DNA of 64,000 nt from Psychrobacter sp. APC 3281 (GCF_030407815.1 NZ_JASDCS010000005.1:219227-283226), one strand, 5' to 3'. Numbered from the stretch's first letter, positions 53,726 through 62,829 are shown. Program-made: numbers and translations. The notes: generated from the sequence alone by a model not told the origin.

Positions 53726-54583
53726 ATGCCAGCAGACAAAACCCTTGTAGACAGTTCTATTACCAGTAAAAACCAAAGTGGAGTTCAGTCGCTTGAGATT
53801 GGGCTGTCGATACTAGATGTGCTTATCGACCGCAATGAACCTATGATGCTAAAGGACATCGCTGAAGCCATGCAAATGCATCCAGCAAAATCCCATCGTT
53901 ACTTGGTCAGTCTCATCCGCAAAAACTATGCGCGTAAGCTTGATGATGGGCGCTATGGGCTTGGCGATAGAGTCAATGCATTGGCATCACTAGGACATAC
54001 GGAACTCAACCAAAACAATCTTTTGGCACGTCTCACGCAAGTGGCTAATGAAATCAAAGACAACTTAAATTGCGGTGTGCAAATTGCCAAATGGTTTAGC
54101 GAAGGCCCAATTATCATTCAGTCTGTTGAGCCAGACAGTCCGATTAGCATCATTACTCGCATTGGCTCACGTATGCCGCTGACGACATCGGCCACAGGGC
54201 AGTTATTTGCCAGTTATCAATCTGAAGCCGTCATTCAGCCATTGGTCACAGCTGAATGGCATACGAGTAATACCGCCGCAGATATGGCCGAGAAGTGGCA
54301 GCACTTTACTCAGCTACAGGCCAAAATACGTACTCAAGGCTATGCGACAGTGACGGGCGATATGCTTATGGGGATTAATGCCATTACAATTCCTGTTATA
54401 TTGCCACAGCTTGCCAATAGTACTGCTAAACCATCCACGAGTAGTGATAAAATTGCTAGTGAAGATCTATTGCTAGAATATGCCATCACTATCATTGGAA
54501 CCACAGAGCAACTGCCTATGAGTGAGCAACATAACGTGGTTAAGCAAATACTGGCGATAGCACAGCGTTATCAAATTGCCTAG
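53726..54583 (+). CDS. IclR family transcriptional regulator
   Basis: A 285-residue regulator. The N-terminal winged helix-turn-helix covers about residues 24-85 (GLSILDVLIDRNEPMMLKDIAEAM, then KSHRYLVSLIRKNYARK). The C-terminal effector-binding domain follows with RIGSRMPLTTSATGQLF and GYATVTGDM. It is divergent from maiA with 154 bases between. In Pseudomonas the homogentisate genes are controlled by the IclR-type HmgR with homogentisate as effector; an equivalent role here is a reasonable inference. Polar residues near 235-250 (STAKPSTSSDK) form an extra loop. Confidence 0.88.
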   Translation: MPADKTLVDSSITSKNQSGVQSLEIGLSILDVLIDRNEPMMLKDIAEAMQMHPAKSHRYLVSLIRKNYARKLDDGRYGLGDRVNALASLGHTELNQNNLLARLTQVANEIKDNLNCGVQIAKWFSEGPIIIQSVEPDSPISIITRIGSRMPLTTSATGQLFASYQSEAVIQPLVTAEWHTSNTAADMAEKWQHFTQLQAKIRTQGYATVTGDMLMGINAITIPVILPQLANSTAKPSTSSDKIASEDLLLEYAITIIGTTEQLPMSEQHNVVKQILAIAQRYQIA

Positions 54584-54603
54584 CCAGTATGTGGTGCTAT
54601 AAG

Positions 54604-54624
54604 CTAGGGCGTGCCTTCAATTCA
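54604..54624. mobile_element. Isolated terminal repeat related to the MITE ends
   Basis: The sequence CTAGGGCGTGCCTTCAATTCA matches the complement of the right end of the MITE at 17747-17922 (CTAGGGCGTGTCCTCAATTCA) at 19 of 21 positions. No matching partner end is visible near by, and the intergenic gap is only 45 bases. It lies between the convergent iclR and dctP genes. It looks like a relic left by an excised or decayed element. Confidence 0.55.
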
Positions 54625-54628
54625 TCCT

Positions 54629-55684
54629 CTAAACCATACAGGCGCTACTGGCCGCTTTTGCTTTTTCGTATACGTTGTCAGCGTCTAGGCCAGTCGCATT
54701 CACTTCATCAAGGTAATGTTGAGAACCTTCCATTAATGGGCCTCTCCAATCTGGATCATTAAGTGGATCAGGGATATCAATCATAATATCGCCTTTTTCT
54801 TTGGCAGCGGCCATTGCTTTGGCATTGCTGACGTCAAATACTTTAGAGATATGCGCTGCCAGCTCTGCGCCAGAATTATCATCGATTACTTTTTTGAGGT
54901 CGTCAGGCAAACGGTTATATTTATCCTTGTTCATGCTAATCACAAAGGTGGAGTTATAAAAAGGAATATTGGTGTGCGTATTGATCAGCTCATCAAGGCG
55001 AAACGCTTGAATGGGTTGCCAAGTAAAGCTGAGCCCGTCAATGACACCGCGCTGCAGAGAGGTATAAGTATCACTGGCAGGCATGCCGACAGGTGCAGCA
55101 CCAGTGGCCTCGATAATGTGGCTAGCAACCGCAGAAGGTTGGCGAATACGCAGACCTTTCATATCAGCTGGCGTGCGAATAGGCTTATCAACCGTATGAA
55201 GTGCACCTTGTCCAGTGCCTATCAGCGCGAGCAAGTGCGTGTCTTCATACTCATCTTTAATGACACCATCATCATATAGCTTATGAAGTATACAGCTCTG
55301 CTGCTGTGCGGTATTTGTGATACCTGGCAACTCTACAATTTGAGTCAAAGGAAAACGTCCTGCTGTATATCCTTGCGCTTGCATACCAATATCCACACTA
55401 CCTTTCGCCGTAGCGTCATAGGTAGCCCCTGGTTTGCTAAGCGTTGCAGAAGGGTAGATCTCAATCTTTAAGCGGCCGTTTGAATCTGCTTCAATTTTCT
55501 TTGCCCATGGCTCTAACGCTTCGGTATTTATATTGTCAGTGGCAGTCATGAAATGCGAGAACCGTAACGTCGTCACTTTACCTGCATCTGTAGACGCGCC
55601 TGCTGCTTGGTCGTTATTGGAGCAGCCAGTTACTGCCATCGTGGCAGCTAGAAGTATTCCTAGCGGGGTTCTTATTTTCATCAT
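54629..55684 (-). CDS. TRAP transporter solute-binding protein (DctP family), orphan
   Basis: A 351-residue lipoprotein-type periplasmic binding protein. Lipobox AVTGC with Cys21, then TTLRFSHFMTATDNINTEALEPWAKKIE, a DctP N-terminal pattern. RIRQPSAVASHIIEATGAAPVGMPASDTYTSLQRGVIDG contains the conserved Arg that binds the carboxylate of the ligand, and the family's typical helix region follows. It lacks the small and large membrane subunits (DctQ, DctM) on either side. It is downstream of fahA and the VOC gene on the same strand, so it may bind an aromatic or keto acid related to tyrosine catabolism. AAGG precedes a double ATG; the second, at 55681, is equally likely. Confidence 0.88.
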   Translation of the reverse strand: MMKIRTPLGILLAATMAVTGCSNNDQAAGASTDAGKVTTLRFSHFMTATDNINTEALEPWAKKIEADSNGRLKIEIYPSATLSKPGATYDATAKGSVDIGMQAQGYTAGRFPLTQIVELPGITNTAQQQSCILHKLYDDGVIKDEYEDTHLLALIGTGQGALHTVDKPIRTPADMKGLRIRQPSAVASHIIEATGAAPVGMPASDTYTSLQRGVIDGLSFTWQPIQAFRLDELINTHTNIPFYNSTFVISMNKDKYNRLPDDLKKVIDDNSGAELAAHISKVFDVSNAKAMAAAKEKGDIMIDIPDPLNDPDWRGPLMEGSQHYLDEVNATGLDADNVYEKAKAASSACMV

Positions 55685-55818
55685 AGAATCCTTTCATGAT
55701 GGTGATATATGGTTCGCTATTTATTGCTACCTAGAGTATGTCGTCAATTAGCTACTTTATAATTAAAGCGATGATTAACTGATCATTTAAAAAGGCAGTA
55801 TACAGAATGATAGGGGAG

Positions 55819-56394
55819 TTACTCGCCGACAGGAGCAACTTCGCGTGCTTCAGCCAACTCATCACTATGCAAAAACTGTGTATGTGCTGGCGCGCGTTTG
55901 GTACGAGACCACTCGTCTAGCATGTCTTGCTTGATAGCATCTGTAATCATCGATACTTTGTCTTCTGAAGTTGGATCATCATAGGTCAGCTCTAGACGAT
56001 GACCATTGGGGTCAAAGAAGTAAATCGAGTGAAAGATGCCGTGATTAGTCACGCCAATGACATCGATGCCGGCATTTTCTAAATGCTCTTTGGCAACAAT
56101 TAGCTCGTCACGGTCCTTAACCTTTAGCGCTAAGTGCTGCACCCAACTTGGAGTATTAGGATCAAAGCCCATCTCAGGTTGGTTGGGTACTTCGAAAAAT
56201 GCTAAGACATTTCCATTACCAGCGTCCAAAAAGATATGCATATAGGGGTCAAAGGCTTTGGTCGAAGGCACATGGTCTTCTGCGAATGCCAAAATAAAAT
56301 CCATGTTTAGATTTTTTTTATACCATTCAACGGTTTCTTTGGCATCTTTGCAGCGGTAAGCCACATGATGAATCTTTTCAATGGTAAAGCTCAT
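55819..56394 (-). CDS. VOC-superfamily protein with extradiol dioxygenase signature; candidate homogentisate dioxygenase
   Basis: A 191-residue vicinal oxygen chelate protein. Two betaalphabetabetabeta modules give the metal ligands His10 (KIHHVAYRCKD), His87 (WVQHLALKVKD) and Glu135 (GHRLELTYDD). Residues 116-135 (TNHGIFHSIYFFDPNGHRLE) satisfy the extradiol ring-cleavage dioxygenase pattern [GNTIV]-x-H-x(5,7)-[LIVMF]-Y-x(2)-[DENTA]-P-x-[GP]-x(2,3)-E, with His118. The start at 56394 follows GGAG by 7 bases; a frame extension to 56427 is less likely. It lies between fahA and dctP, in a pathway cluster that has no hmgA. It is most safely called a VOC metalloenzyme; ring cleavage of homogentisate is inference. 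A glyoxalase-type isomerase is the alternative. Confidence 0.85.
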   Translation of the reverse strand: MSFTIEKIHHVAYRCKDAKETVEWYKKNLNMDFILAFAEDHVPSTKAFDPYMHIFLDAGNGNVLAFFEVPNQPEMGFDPNTPSWVQHLALKVKDRDELIVAKEHLENAGIDVIGVTNHGIFHSIYFFDPNGHRLELTYDDPTSEDKVSMITDAIKQDMLDEWSRTKRAPAHTQFLHSDELAEAREVAPVGE

Positions 56395-56567
56395 ATCAAA
56401 CTCCTTTTGATAAGGCGTGTCACTCATTTGGCTGTATTCACATAACGATAATAGGTGAATGCGTTTGTCTTCCTATCCGCCTGCATGAGAATTTTCACGC
56501 CTATTTTGCTATTTCTTTGTCTGTGTTATTTTTTAAATACTGTTTATTAGTCACTATTTTCCAAATG

Positions 56568-57869
56568 CTATTTATCAAAATCAAAGCTAAGCGCTGGTAA
56601 TACTTTGCCGCGTACTTCACCAAATCCAACACGGATGCCGTCTTTTTCGCTATAGCCTTTCATAATGACCGTGTCACCATCTTCAATAAAGCTGCGCGTC
56701 TCACCGCCTTCAAGCGTGACTGGTTTGGTAGCGTTCCAAGCAATCTCTAGCATTGAGCCATAAGAGTCAGCTGTTGGCCCTGAAATCGTGCCTGAGCCCA
56801 TCATGTCGCCGACTTCAACTTTGCAACCAGTGATGGTGTGGTGGGTAAGCTGCTGTGCCATTGACCAGTACATGTATTTAAAATTGGTCTCGCAAATGAC
56901 TGTCGCTGTTTCCGCATTTTCAGGCAGTAACTCAACCGATAGATTGATATCAAAGCTGTTGTCGCTCGCTTTTTCGTTTAGATACGCAAGTGGCTTGGGT
57001 TCTTGCGTTGGACAAGCTGTTTTAAACGGAGCCAACGCATCCATAGTGACAATCCAAGGAGAAACCTCAGAGGCAAAGGTCTTGGCATTAAATGGACCTA
57101 AAGGCACGTATTCCCATTTTTGGATATCTCGTGCTGACCAATCATTGAGCAACACCATGCCAAAAATATGATCAGCGGCATCATCTACGGCGATTGGCTG
57201 ACCGATATGATTACCTTTACCAACGACAAAGGCGGTCTCTAGTTCGAAATCCAAGCGCTTACAGGCTGAGAAGATAGGACGCTCATCAGGGCTAGGCTTT
57301 AGCTGACCGGATGGACGTACGATATCAGTTCCACTAACGATAACGGTGCTGGCGCGTCCGTTATAGCCAACTGGCATTTCGGTCCAGTTAGGCAGTAGGG
57401 CGTTGTTTGGATCGCGGAACATGGTGCCGACGTTGGTCGCGTGCTCTTTCGATGAGTAAAAATCGGTAAAACCCGGTACTTGCACTGGCAAATGCATGGT
57501 GACGTCTGCTTGCTTAAATAGCGCCTTTTTTTGCAAGTCTGCATTGTCACGTAAGGTGTCAGTGTCGCTAGACAGCAGTGTTTGAATGGTCGTGCGTGCC
57601 TGCGTCCAATTGTCTCGACCAGAATCAATAAAAGCATTTAGAGTGGATTGGTCAAAATACGGACCACCTTCCAAACTTAATAGACCTTCGGCTTCGAATA
57701 CAGATAGATCCAGTACATGCTCACCGATGGCAATGCCTGCACGGCGATTTTTATCACCAGCAGCGTCTTTGGTCTCGCTAAAGATGCCATAAGGAAGATT
57801 GTGAATAGAAAAGTCAGAGTCAGCAGCGATATCGATAAAAGAGGTGAGGGTGCTGTCAGTCGTTGACAT
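56568..57869 (-). CDS. fahA: Fumarylacetoacetase
   Basis: A 433-residue enzyme of the last step of tyrosine degradation, hydrolysing fumarylacetoacetate to fumarate and acetoacetate. The N-terminal SH3-like domain (about 1-125) begins DFSIHNLPYGIFS. The catalytic part has FTDFYSSKEHATNVGTMFR (about 139-157) with the metal-ligand Asp and the catalytic His, LDFELETAFVVGKGN (metal-binding Glu), MVLLNDWSARDIQKWEY and the C-terminal GDMMGSGTISGP. Length matches the eukaryote-type enzyme (about 420). It precedes the VOC gene (173-base gap) and dctP in the same direction. Confidence 0.95.
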   Translation of the reverse strand: MSTTDSTLTSFIDIAADSDFSIHNLPYGIFSETKDAAGDKNRRAGIAIGEHVLDLSVFEAEGLLSLEGGPYFDQSTLNAFIDSGRDNWTQARTTIQTLLSSDTDTLRDNADLQKKALFKQADVTMHLPVQVPGFTDFYSSKEHATNVGTMFRDPNNALLPNWTEMPVGYNGRASTVIVSGTDIVRPSGQLKPSPDERPIFSACKRLDFELETAFVVGKGNHIGQPIAVDDAADHIFGMVLLNDWSARDIQKWEYVPLGPFNAKTFASEVSPWIVTMDALAPFKTACPTQEPKPLAYLNEKASDNSFDINLSVELLPENAETATVICETNFKYMYWSMAQQLTHHTITGCKVEVGDMMGSGTISGPTADSYGSMLEIAWNATKPVTLEGGETRSFIEDGDTVIMKGYSEKDGIRVGFGEVRGKVLPALSFDFDK

Positions 57870-58076
57870 GATTTGCTCCTTGCTAATATAAATTATGAAT
57901 TACGTTATAATTAATTACTTACGTATAATGTAATTTATTGATATATGGATTGCAAGTTTTTTATGCAACGTCTTTTGTGAAAAGGCTACTTTAAAAGTTG
58001 TTGCTACTATTTTGAATAAACGACTCTGACAAGATGGTTATGACGAAATAATTTTGATTAAATGCTAGGCACAAAA

Positions 58077-58102
58077 AAAGGCCGAGCAAGCGCTCAGCCT
58101 TT
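58077..58102 (-). terminator. Intrinsic terminator of the aromatic aminotransferase gene
   Basis: An 11-bp stem with one mismatch (58077-58087 with 58092-58102), loop AAGC, followed on the minus strand by a T run of seven. It is 64 bases past the stop codon. Confidence 0.85.
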
Positions 58103-58165
58103 CTTATCCGCGTTCATTTTTTATCAAGTTACATATTGAGTAACGTATTAAGTAAATTGGCTCAA

Positions 58166-59362
58166 TCAGTCTTTTAAGACGTCTGCCATGGCATTGGCCA
58201 CATAGTCGATGTTGCTGGTATTTAGGCCAGCTACACACATACGTGAGTTAGAAACCATATAGATACCAAACTCAGTTTGTAAACGCTCGACTTGCTCAGG
58301 CGTCAAGCCAGTAAAGCTAAACATACCGTTTTGACGGGTGATGTAATCAAAGTTACGGTTAGGGATTTTAGCCTCTAACACTGACTTTAGCTTTAGGCGC
58401 ATCGCTTTGATACGGTCGCGCATGGCATAAACTTCGCCAACCCACTGCTCATGTAGTGCTTCATCGTTCATAACGATATCGACCACACGTCCACCATGTG
58501 ATGGCGGGCTTGAGTAGATACGGCGTACGGTCGCATTTAGCTGACCGAATACGCGCTCGGTCTCGTCTACGGTTGGGCAGACAACTGATAGGCCGCCGAC
58601 GCGCTCACCGTATAGCGACAAGTTTTTAGAGAATGAGTTGCTGACAAACAATGGGAGACCCATCTCAACTGCTTTACGAATAGCGTAAGCGTCGCTGTCC
58701 ATGTCTTCGCCAAACCCTTGATAAGCGATGTCCATGAATGGAATCAGCTCACGCGCCTTCACGACGTTGAGTACAGTGTCCCATTGCGCTTGGGTCAAAT
58801 CCATACCGGTTGGGTTATGGCAGCATGGGTGTAGCAAAATGACGTCGTTTTTGTTTAATGTTTCAAAAAACGCAATCATTTCATCAAATTTGATGCTGCT
58901 GTTGGCTTTGTCGTAGTACGGGTATTTACCGACTTCTACATCAGAGCCTTCAAAGATAGCAATATGGTTGCCCCATGTCGGATCGCTCACATAGCACTTA
59001 GCTTGTGGGAACCAGTCATGAATAAATTCAGCACCAACTTTTAGCGCGCCAGAACCACCGATTGTAGCGATAGTAGCGACCAAGCCGTCTTTTAAAATCT
59101 GGGCGTCTTTACCAAATAGTAATTCCTGACAGCCTTTACGGTGGCCTGGTAGACCTGCCATTGGCAAGTATGGACGCGGGGCGATAGGATCAGCAATACG
59201 CTCTTCGGCTGTTTTTACACAGTCGAGTACAGGCAATACGCCATTCTCATCATAATAAATACCAATGCCTAAATTGACCTTGTTAGGATTGCTATCTGCT
59301 GAGTATTTTTCCATAAGACCTAAGATTGGATCACCAGCGTAATAATCGATACGTTCAAACAT
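58166..59362 (-). CDS. tyrB: Aromatic amino acid aminotransferase
   Basis: A 398-residue class I PLP aminotransferase. It begins MFERIDYYAGDPILGLMEKYSAD, with NLGIGIYYDENG, HPCCHNPTGMDLT, the PLP-binding Lys in SNSFSKNLSLYGERVGGL (about 243-260) and the C-terminal Arg in SNSRMCVAGLN. This matches TyrB/PhhC-type enzymes, which convert Tyr, Phe and Asp to their keto acids. In this place it would make 4-hydroxyphenylpyruvate from tyrosine for HppD. It is monocistronic with its own terminator. Confidence 0.92.
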   Translation of the reverse strand: MFERIDYYAGDPILGLMEKYSADSNPNKVNLGIGIYYDENGVLPVLDCVKTAEERIADPIAPRPYLPMAGLPGHRKGCQELLFGKDAQILKDGLVATIATIGGSGALKVGAEFIHDWFPQAKCYVSDPTWGNHIAIFEGSDVEVGKYPYYDKANSSIKFDEMIAFFETLNKNDVILLHPCCHNPTGMDLTQAQWDTVLNVVKARELIPFMDIAYQGFGEDMDSDAYAIRKAVEMGLPLFVSNSFSKNLSLYGERVGGLSVVCPTVDETERVFGQLNATVRRIYSSPPSHGGRVVDIVMNDEALHEQWVGEVYAMRDRIKAMRLKLKSVLEAKIPNRNFDYITRQNGMFSFTGLTPEQVERLQTEFGIYMVSNSRMCVAGLNTSNIDYVANAMADVLKD

Positions 59363-59519
59363 GCCATTTCCTTATAAAAATATAAATCGAGCAGCCGAAA
59401 ATCATAGAGCAAATCGCGGCTGAACTCAACACGAGAGTGGGTTATATGCGGCAATTAATAAAATAAATAGCCAAATAGATTGTTTATCCATCTATCAAGC
59501 GCATTTGACATGCTATACG

Positions 59520-60467
59520 TCATTCGCTAGATGATGAGTCAGAGTGATGTAGGTCGTTATAATGAGACGCAAAATACGTTTGCAAAAACTGCTTAAAAGC
59601 AATGGTCGCCGGAGAGAGCGCCCGTGAAGCACGCTGATAGATAAAGAACTGCCGCATTTTGACCGGTTGTGTGAGCGGGCGCATCAGTAGACCATTGGCA
59701 CTGACCCAGTCAATCACCTCAGGCATGTAGGGTAGGCATAAGGTAATACCAAAACCTTGGCGCGTCATCTCAAGCGCGGTAGACATAAAGTTCACTTTGT
59801 AGCGGGCTTGTTGAACATGAGCGGAGATAGAGTCGTCGAGCTCTGCGGTTACTTGCTCAAGGAACGGACCTTGTAAGGTAATTAGTGGCGTTTCTAATAA
59901 ATCTTGCCAAGTAATTTCGTCTCTTTGTGCCAGTGCATGATTGTCTGGCATAACCACGCAAAATGGTAGCTGATATAACAAGTCAGCCCTGATGTCATCA
60001 TCAGTTTCTATAAAACCAAGCTCGGTGCCAACGCCTAAATCGACTTCGATATCTTGGATATGTTTGAGCAAATTTTCGGCTGAGCAGTCCAATAGTGAGA
60101 CGCCGATATTTGGGTATTCTTTGGCAAATTGAGCAATGACTGCGGGTAGGGAAGATGCTGCAAACTGTGATACCGCCAAGCGCACCTGACCTTGAGCTAA
60201 GCTGGTCAAGCTACTCGCTTCATTTTCAAACAGCTGCATCTCATTCAAGATACGCCGCGCTTGCGGTAGTAGATGCCGTCCTACTGCTGACAGAGACAAC
60301 TGGCGAGTGGTTCGATCAAACAGCACGATACCGAGGCTAGTCTCTAATTCCTTAATCAATCCACTAACAGCAGATTGAGTCAAATACATCTGTTCGCTGG
60401 CACGAGTAAAGCTGCCGTTGTCAGCGACTTTGATAAATGCGGTCAATTGGCGAATACTGATATTCAT
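59520..60467 (-). CDS. LysR family transcriptional regulator
   Basis: A 315-residue regulator. The N-terminal helix-turn-helix is in IRQLTAFIKVADNGSFTRASEQMYLTQSAVSGLIKELE (split over about 5-42), followed by the linker helix and the effector domain (GQVRLAVSQFAASSLPAVIAQF). The start at 60467 gives the usual LysR N-terminus MNISIRQL; the frame is open for 11 further codons. It is divergent from hppD, so it most likely regulates hppD and phhAB by a 4-hydroxyphenylpyruvate- or tyrosine-type signal, which is inference from position. Confidence 0.9.
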   Translation of the reverse strand: MNISIRQLTAFIKVADNGSFTRASEQMYLTQSAVSGLIKELETSLGIVLFDRTTRQLSLSAVGRHLLPQARRILNEMQLFENEASSLTSLAQGQVRLAVSQFAASSLPAVIAQFAKEYPNIGVSLLDCSAENLLKHIQDIEVDLGVGTELGFIETDDDIRADLLYQLPFCVVMPDNHALAQRDEITWQDLLETPLITLQGPFLEQVTAELDDSISAHVQQARYKVNFMSTALEMTRQGFGITLCLPYMPEVIDWVSANGLLMRPLTQPVKMRQFFIYQRASRALSPATIAFKQFLQTYFASHYNDLHHSDSSSSE

Positions 60468-60645
60468 AAGAAAACCTGATAAATAAATCATAAAAAACAA
60501 TTAGTCTTATAAATAAAGCTAATCTAATATAAATACAACGTCAACAATAAAGATTGATTATTAATCGTTTTATAGACTTTTACTATTAATCGACTTTTAC
60601 TACTCATCGATTTTCTATTACCAATTGAAATTAAGGATAATTACA
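60468..60645. promoter_or_regulatory. LysR-hppD divergent control region with repeats
   Basis: 178 bases. Two kinds of structure: an interrupted dyad ATTAG-N14-CTAAT (60500-60504 and 60519-60523), compatible with a LysR-type T-N11-A site; and a 17-base direct repeat ACTTTTACTATTAATCG (60576-60592) followed at once by ACTTTTACTACTCATCG (60593-60609), 15 of 17 identical. ATTAATCG also occurs at 60560-60567. AAGGA at 60633-60637 is the hppD ribosome binding site. Confidence 0.5.
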
Positions 60646-61746
60646 ATGGCAGATTTATTTGACAACCCAATGGGACTAAATGGATTTGATTTTGTCGAGT
60701 TCGCCTCTCCGCAACCTGATGCAGTCGACGCATTGTTTAAGCAGCTTGGTTTCGCCCATGTCGCCAATCATCGTTCGAAAGACGTTGCTCTATATCGTCA
60801 AGGTGATATCAACCTTATCCTAAATCGCGAGCCAAAAAGCCAAGCCAGTTACTTCGTTGAAGAGCATGGCGCTGGTGCTTGTAGCATGGGCTTTCGGGTA
60901 AAAGATGCCAAAAAAGCGTATGAGCGTGCGGTTGAAATGGGCGCGCAGCCAGTTGACGTACCAACTGGGGTGATGGAGCTTAGGTTGCCTGCTATTAAAG
61001 GCATTGGCGGCTCATTAATCTATTTGATTGACCGCTATAAAGACGGCGAATCTATCTATGATGTCGACTTTGAGTTCTTTGCAGATATCGACAGAAACCC
61101 TGTCGGCTATGGCTTCAAAGTTATCGATCATCTAACCCATAACGTCTATCGTGGACGCATGGCGTACTGGGCAAAATTCTATGAGCGTATCTTTAATTTC
61201 CGCGAGATTCGTTACTTTGATATCAAAGGTGAGTACACAGGACTAACCAGTAAAGCCATGACCGCACCTGATGGCAAAATCCGTATTCCACTGAATGAAG
61301 AAGCCAAACAGGGCGGTGGTCAAATCGAAGAGTACCTAATGCATTTCAATGGTGAGGGTATTCAGCATATTGCGCTAGCCAGTGATGATTTGTTTGCCAG
61401 TATCGATAAGCTAAAAGCGGCTGGTATTCCGCTTATGACCGCTCCAAATGCTGCTTACTATGAAATGCTGAGCGAGCGTTTACCAAACCATGGTGAAAAT
61501 GTCGCCGACTTGCAAACGCGCGGTATCTTATTAGATGGTACGACAGAAGGCGGTGCACCGCGTCTGCTACTACAGATTTTCTCTGAAACCATCTTGGGTA
61601 GCCCAGTATTCTTTGAGTTTATTCAGCGTAAAGGCGATTACGCCGATGGCTTTGGTGAAGGTAACTTTAAAGCGTTGTTTGAATCGATAGAGCGCGACCA
61701 AGTACGTCGCGGCACAGTCGGTCAGCCAGAGACTGAAACCCTATAA
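60646..61746 (+). CDS. hppD: 4-Hydroxyphenylpyruvate dioxygenase
   Basis: A 366-residue VOC-fold non-heme iron dioxygenase that converts 4-hydroxyphenylpyruvate to homogentisate. It begins [22 protein letters not shown]. The iron ligands fall in [12 protein letters not shown] (His), [11 protein letters not shown] (His) and [22 protein letters not shown] (Glu), all typical of bacterial HPPD. The start at 60646 follows AAGGA by about 9 bases, while the upstream TTG has no site. It is first of a rightward group hppD-phhA-phhB, with gaps of about 130-150 bases. Confidence 0.96.
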   Translation: MADLFDNPMGLNGFDFVEFASPQPDAVDALFKQLGFAHVANHRSKDVALYRQGDINLILNREPKSQASYFVEEHGAGACSMGFRVKDAKKAYERAVEMGAQPVDVPTGVMELRLPAIKGIGGSLIYLIDRYKDGESIYDVDFEFFADIDRNPVGYGFKVIDHLTHNVYRGRMAYWAKFYERIFNFREIRYFDIKGEYTGLTSKAMTAPDGKIRIPLNEEAKQGGGQIEEYLMHFNGEGIQHIALASDDLFASIDKLKAAGIPLMTAPNAAYYEMLSERLPNHGENVADLQTRGILLDGTTEGGAPRLLLQIFSETILGSPVFFEFIQRKGDYADGFGEGNFKALFESIERDQVRRGTVGQPETETL

Positions 61747-61878
61747 TATTATCTAACGCTTAGACCACATCTAACAATTGGACAAGACAAAAGGAGTTTG
61801 TGTTGTCCTTAATAGGTGCATTACCTACAAGCACAACTGTAAAGGTAATGCTCTCATTGCGATAAAAGGAATACAGGC

Positions 61879-62829
61879 ATGGAACGCCTATCACAGATAG
61901 ATTCTCTTAATACTGCCATCGGTACCAATAGCGTTGCTACTAATAATAAGCAAAGCAACGATGTGTCCAGTCACTCTAATGTGACAAATAAAAAACAACC
62001 CTATATCTCACACCAGCCAGATAGCAATGGTCATATTCACTATAGTGATGATGAGCATGCGATGTGGCAAGCACTGCTGGCACGTCAAGCAGAGCAAACA
62101 CCCAATCGTGCGTGTAATGCATATCTAGAGGGTTTGACCAAGTTAAATTTACCGACGACGCATATCCCACAGTTGCACGATATCGATGAGGTATTGCAAG
62201 CGACCACAGGTTGGCAGACTGCTGCTGTGCCTGCATTAATCAGCTTCGGTAAATTTTTTAAACTGCTCGCCAATAAATCCTTTCCTGTGGCGACGTTTAT
62301 TCGTCGATTCGATGACATGGACTATATTGAAGAGCCTGATATTTTTCATGAAATCGTTGGACATTGTCCGCTATTGACCCATCCTGCGTTTGCAGCCTTC
62401 AATGAAACATATGGTAAGCTTGGCCTTAGCGCAACAAAAGAGGAGCGCTGGTTTTTAGCACGACTATATTGGTTTACCATTGAGTTTGGATTGGTCGGCA
62501 GTCGCATAGAAAATCGTAGGATTTACGGCGGCGGTATATTAAGTTCACCTTCTGAAACGGTCTATGCACTTGATCGGACGCCGCAAGAGCTTTCAATCGC
62601 TCAAAATAAGCCGCAGTCTCAACCTCAGTCTCAACCTGAGCACCGAGCGTTTGATTTGCTTGATGTGTTGCGTACGCCTTATCGTATTGATCAGATACAG
62701 CCGATCTACTATGTCATTGATGAATTAGATACCTTATTTGATATCGTCAATAGTGACATTATGGGAGCGGTCAAAAAGGCAATGTCGCTTGGACTATTTG
62801 AGCCGACCTATCCAGAAAAAACCCGTTAA
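61879..62829 (+). CDS. phhA: Phenylalanine 4-monooxygenase
   Basis: A 316-residue pterin-dependent hydroxylase that makes tyrosine from phenylalanine. The iron ligands are His157 and His162 in FHEIVGHCPLLTHP and Glu202 in WFTIEFGLV. RIYGGGILSSPSE and the C-terminal LRTPYRIDQIQPIYYVIDELDTLFD fit bacterial PhhA. The N-terminus has an extra ~40 polar, low-complexity residues (Asn, Ser, Thr rich), and a Gln/Ser/Pro repeat (PQSQPQSQPE, about 251-260) interrupts the C-terminal part. AAGGA lies 9 bases before the ATG. It recycles its pterin with PhhB. Confidence 0.94.
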   Translation: MERLSQIDSLNTAIGTNSVATNNKQSNDVSSHSNVTNKKQPYISHQPDSNGHIHYSDDEHAMWQALLARQAEQTPNRACNAYLEGLTKLNLPTTHIPQLHDIDEVLQATTGWQTAAVPALISFGKFFKLLANKSFPVATFIRRFDDMDYIEEPDIFHEIVGHCPLLTHPAFAAFNETYGKLGLSATKEERWFLARLYWFTIEFGLVGSRIENRRIYGGGILSSPSETVYALDRTPQELSIAQNKPQSQPQSQPEHRAFDLLDVLRTPYRIDQIQPIYYVIDELDTLFDIVNSDIMGAVKKAMSLGLFEPTYPEKTR

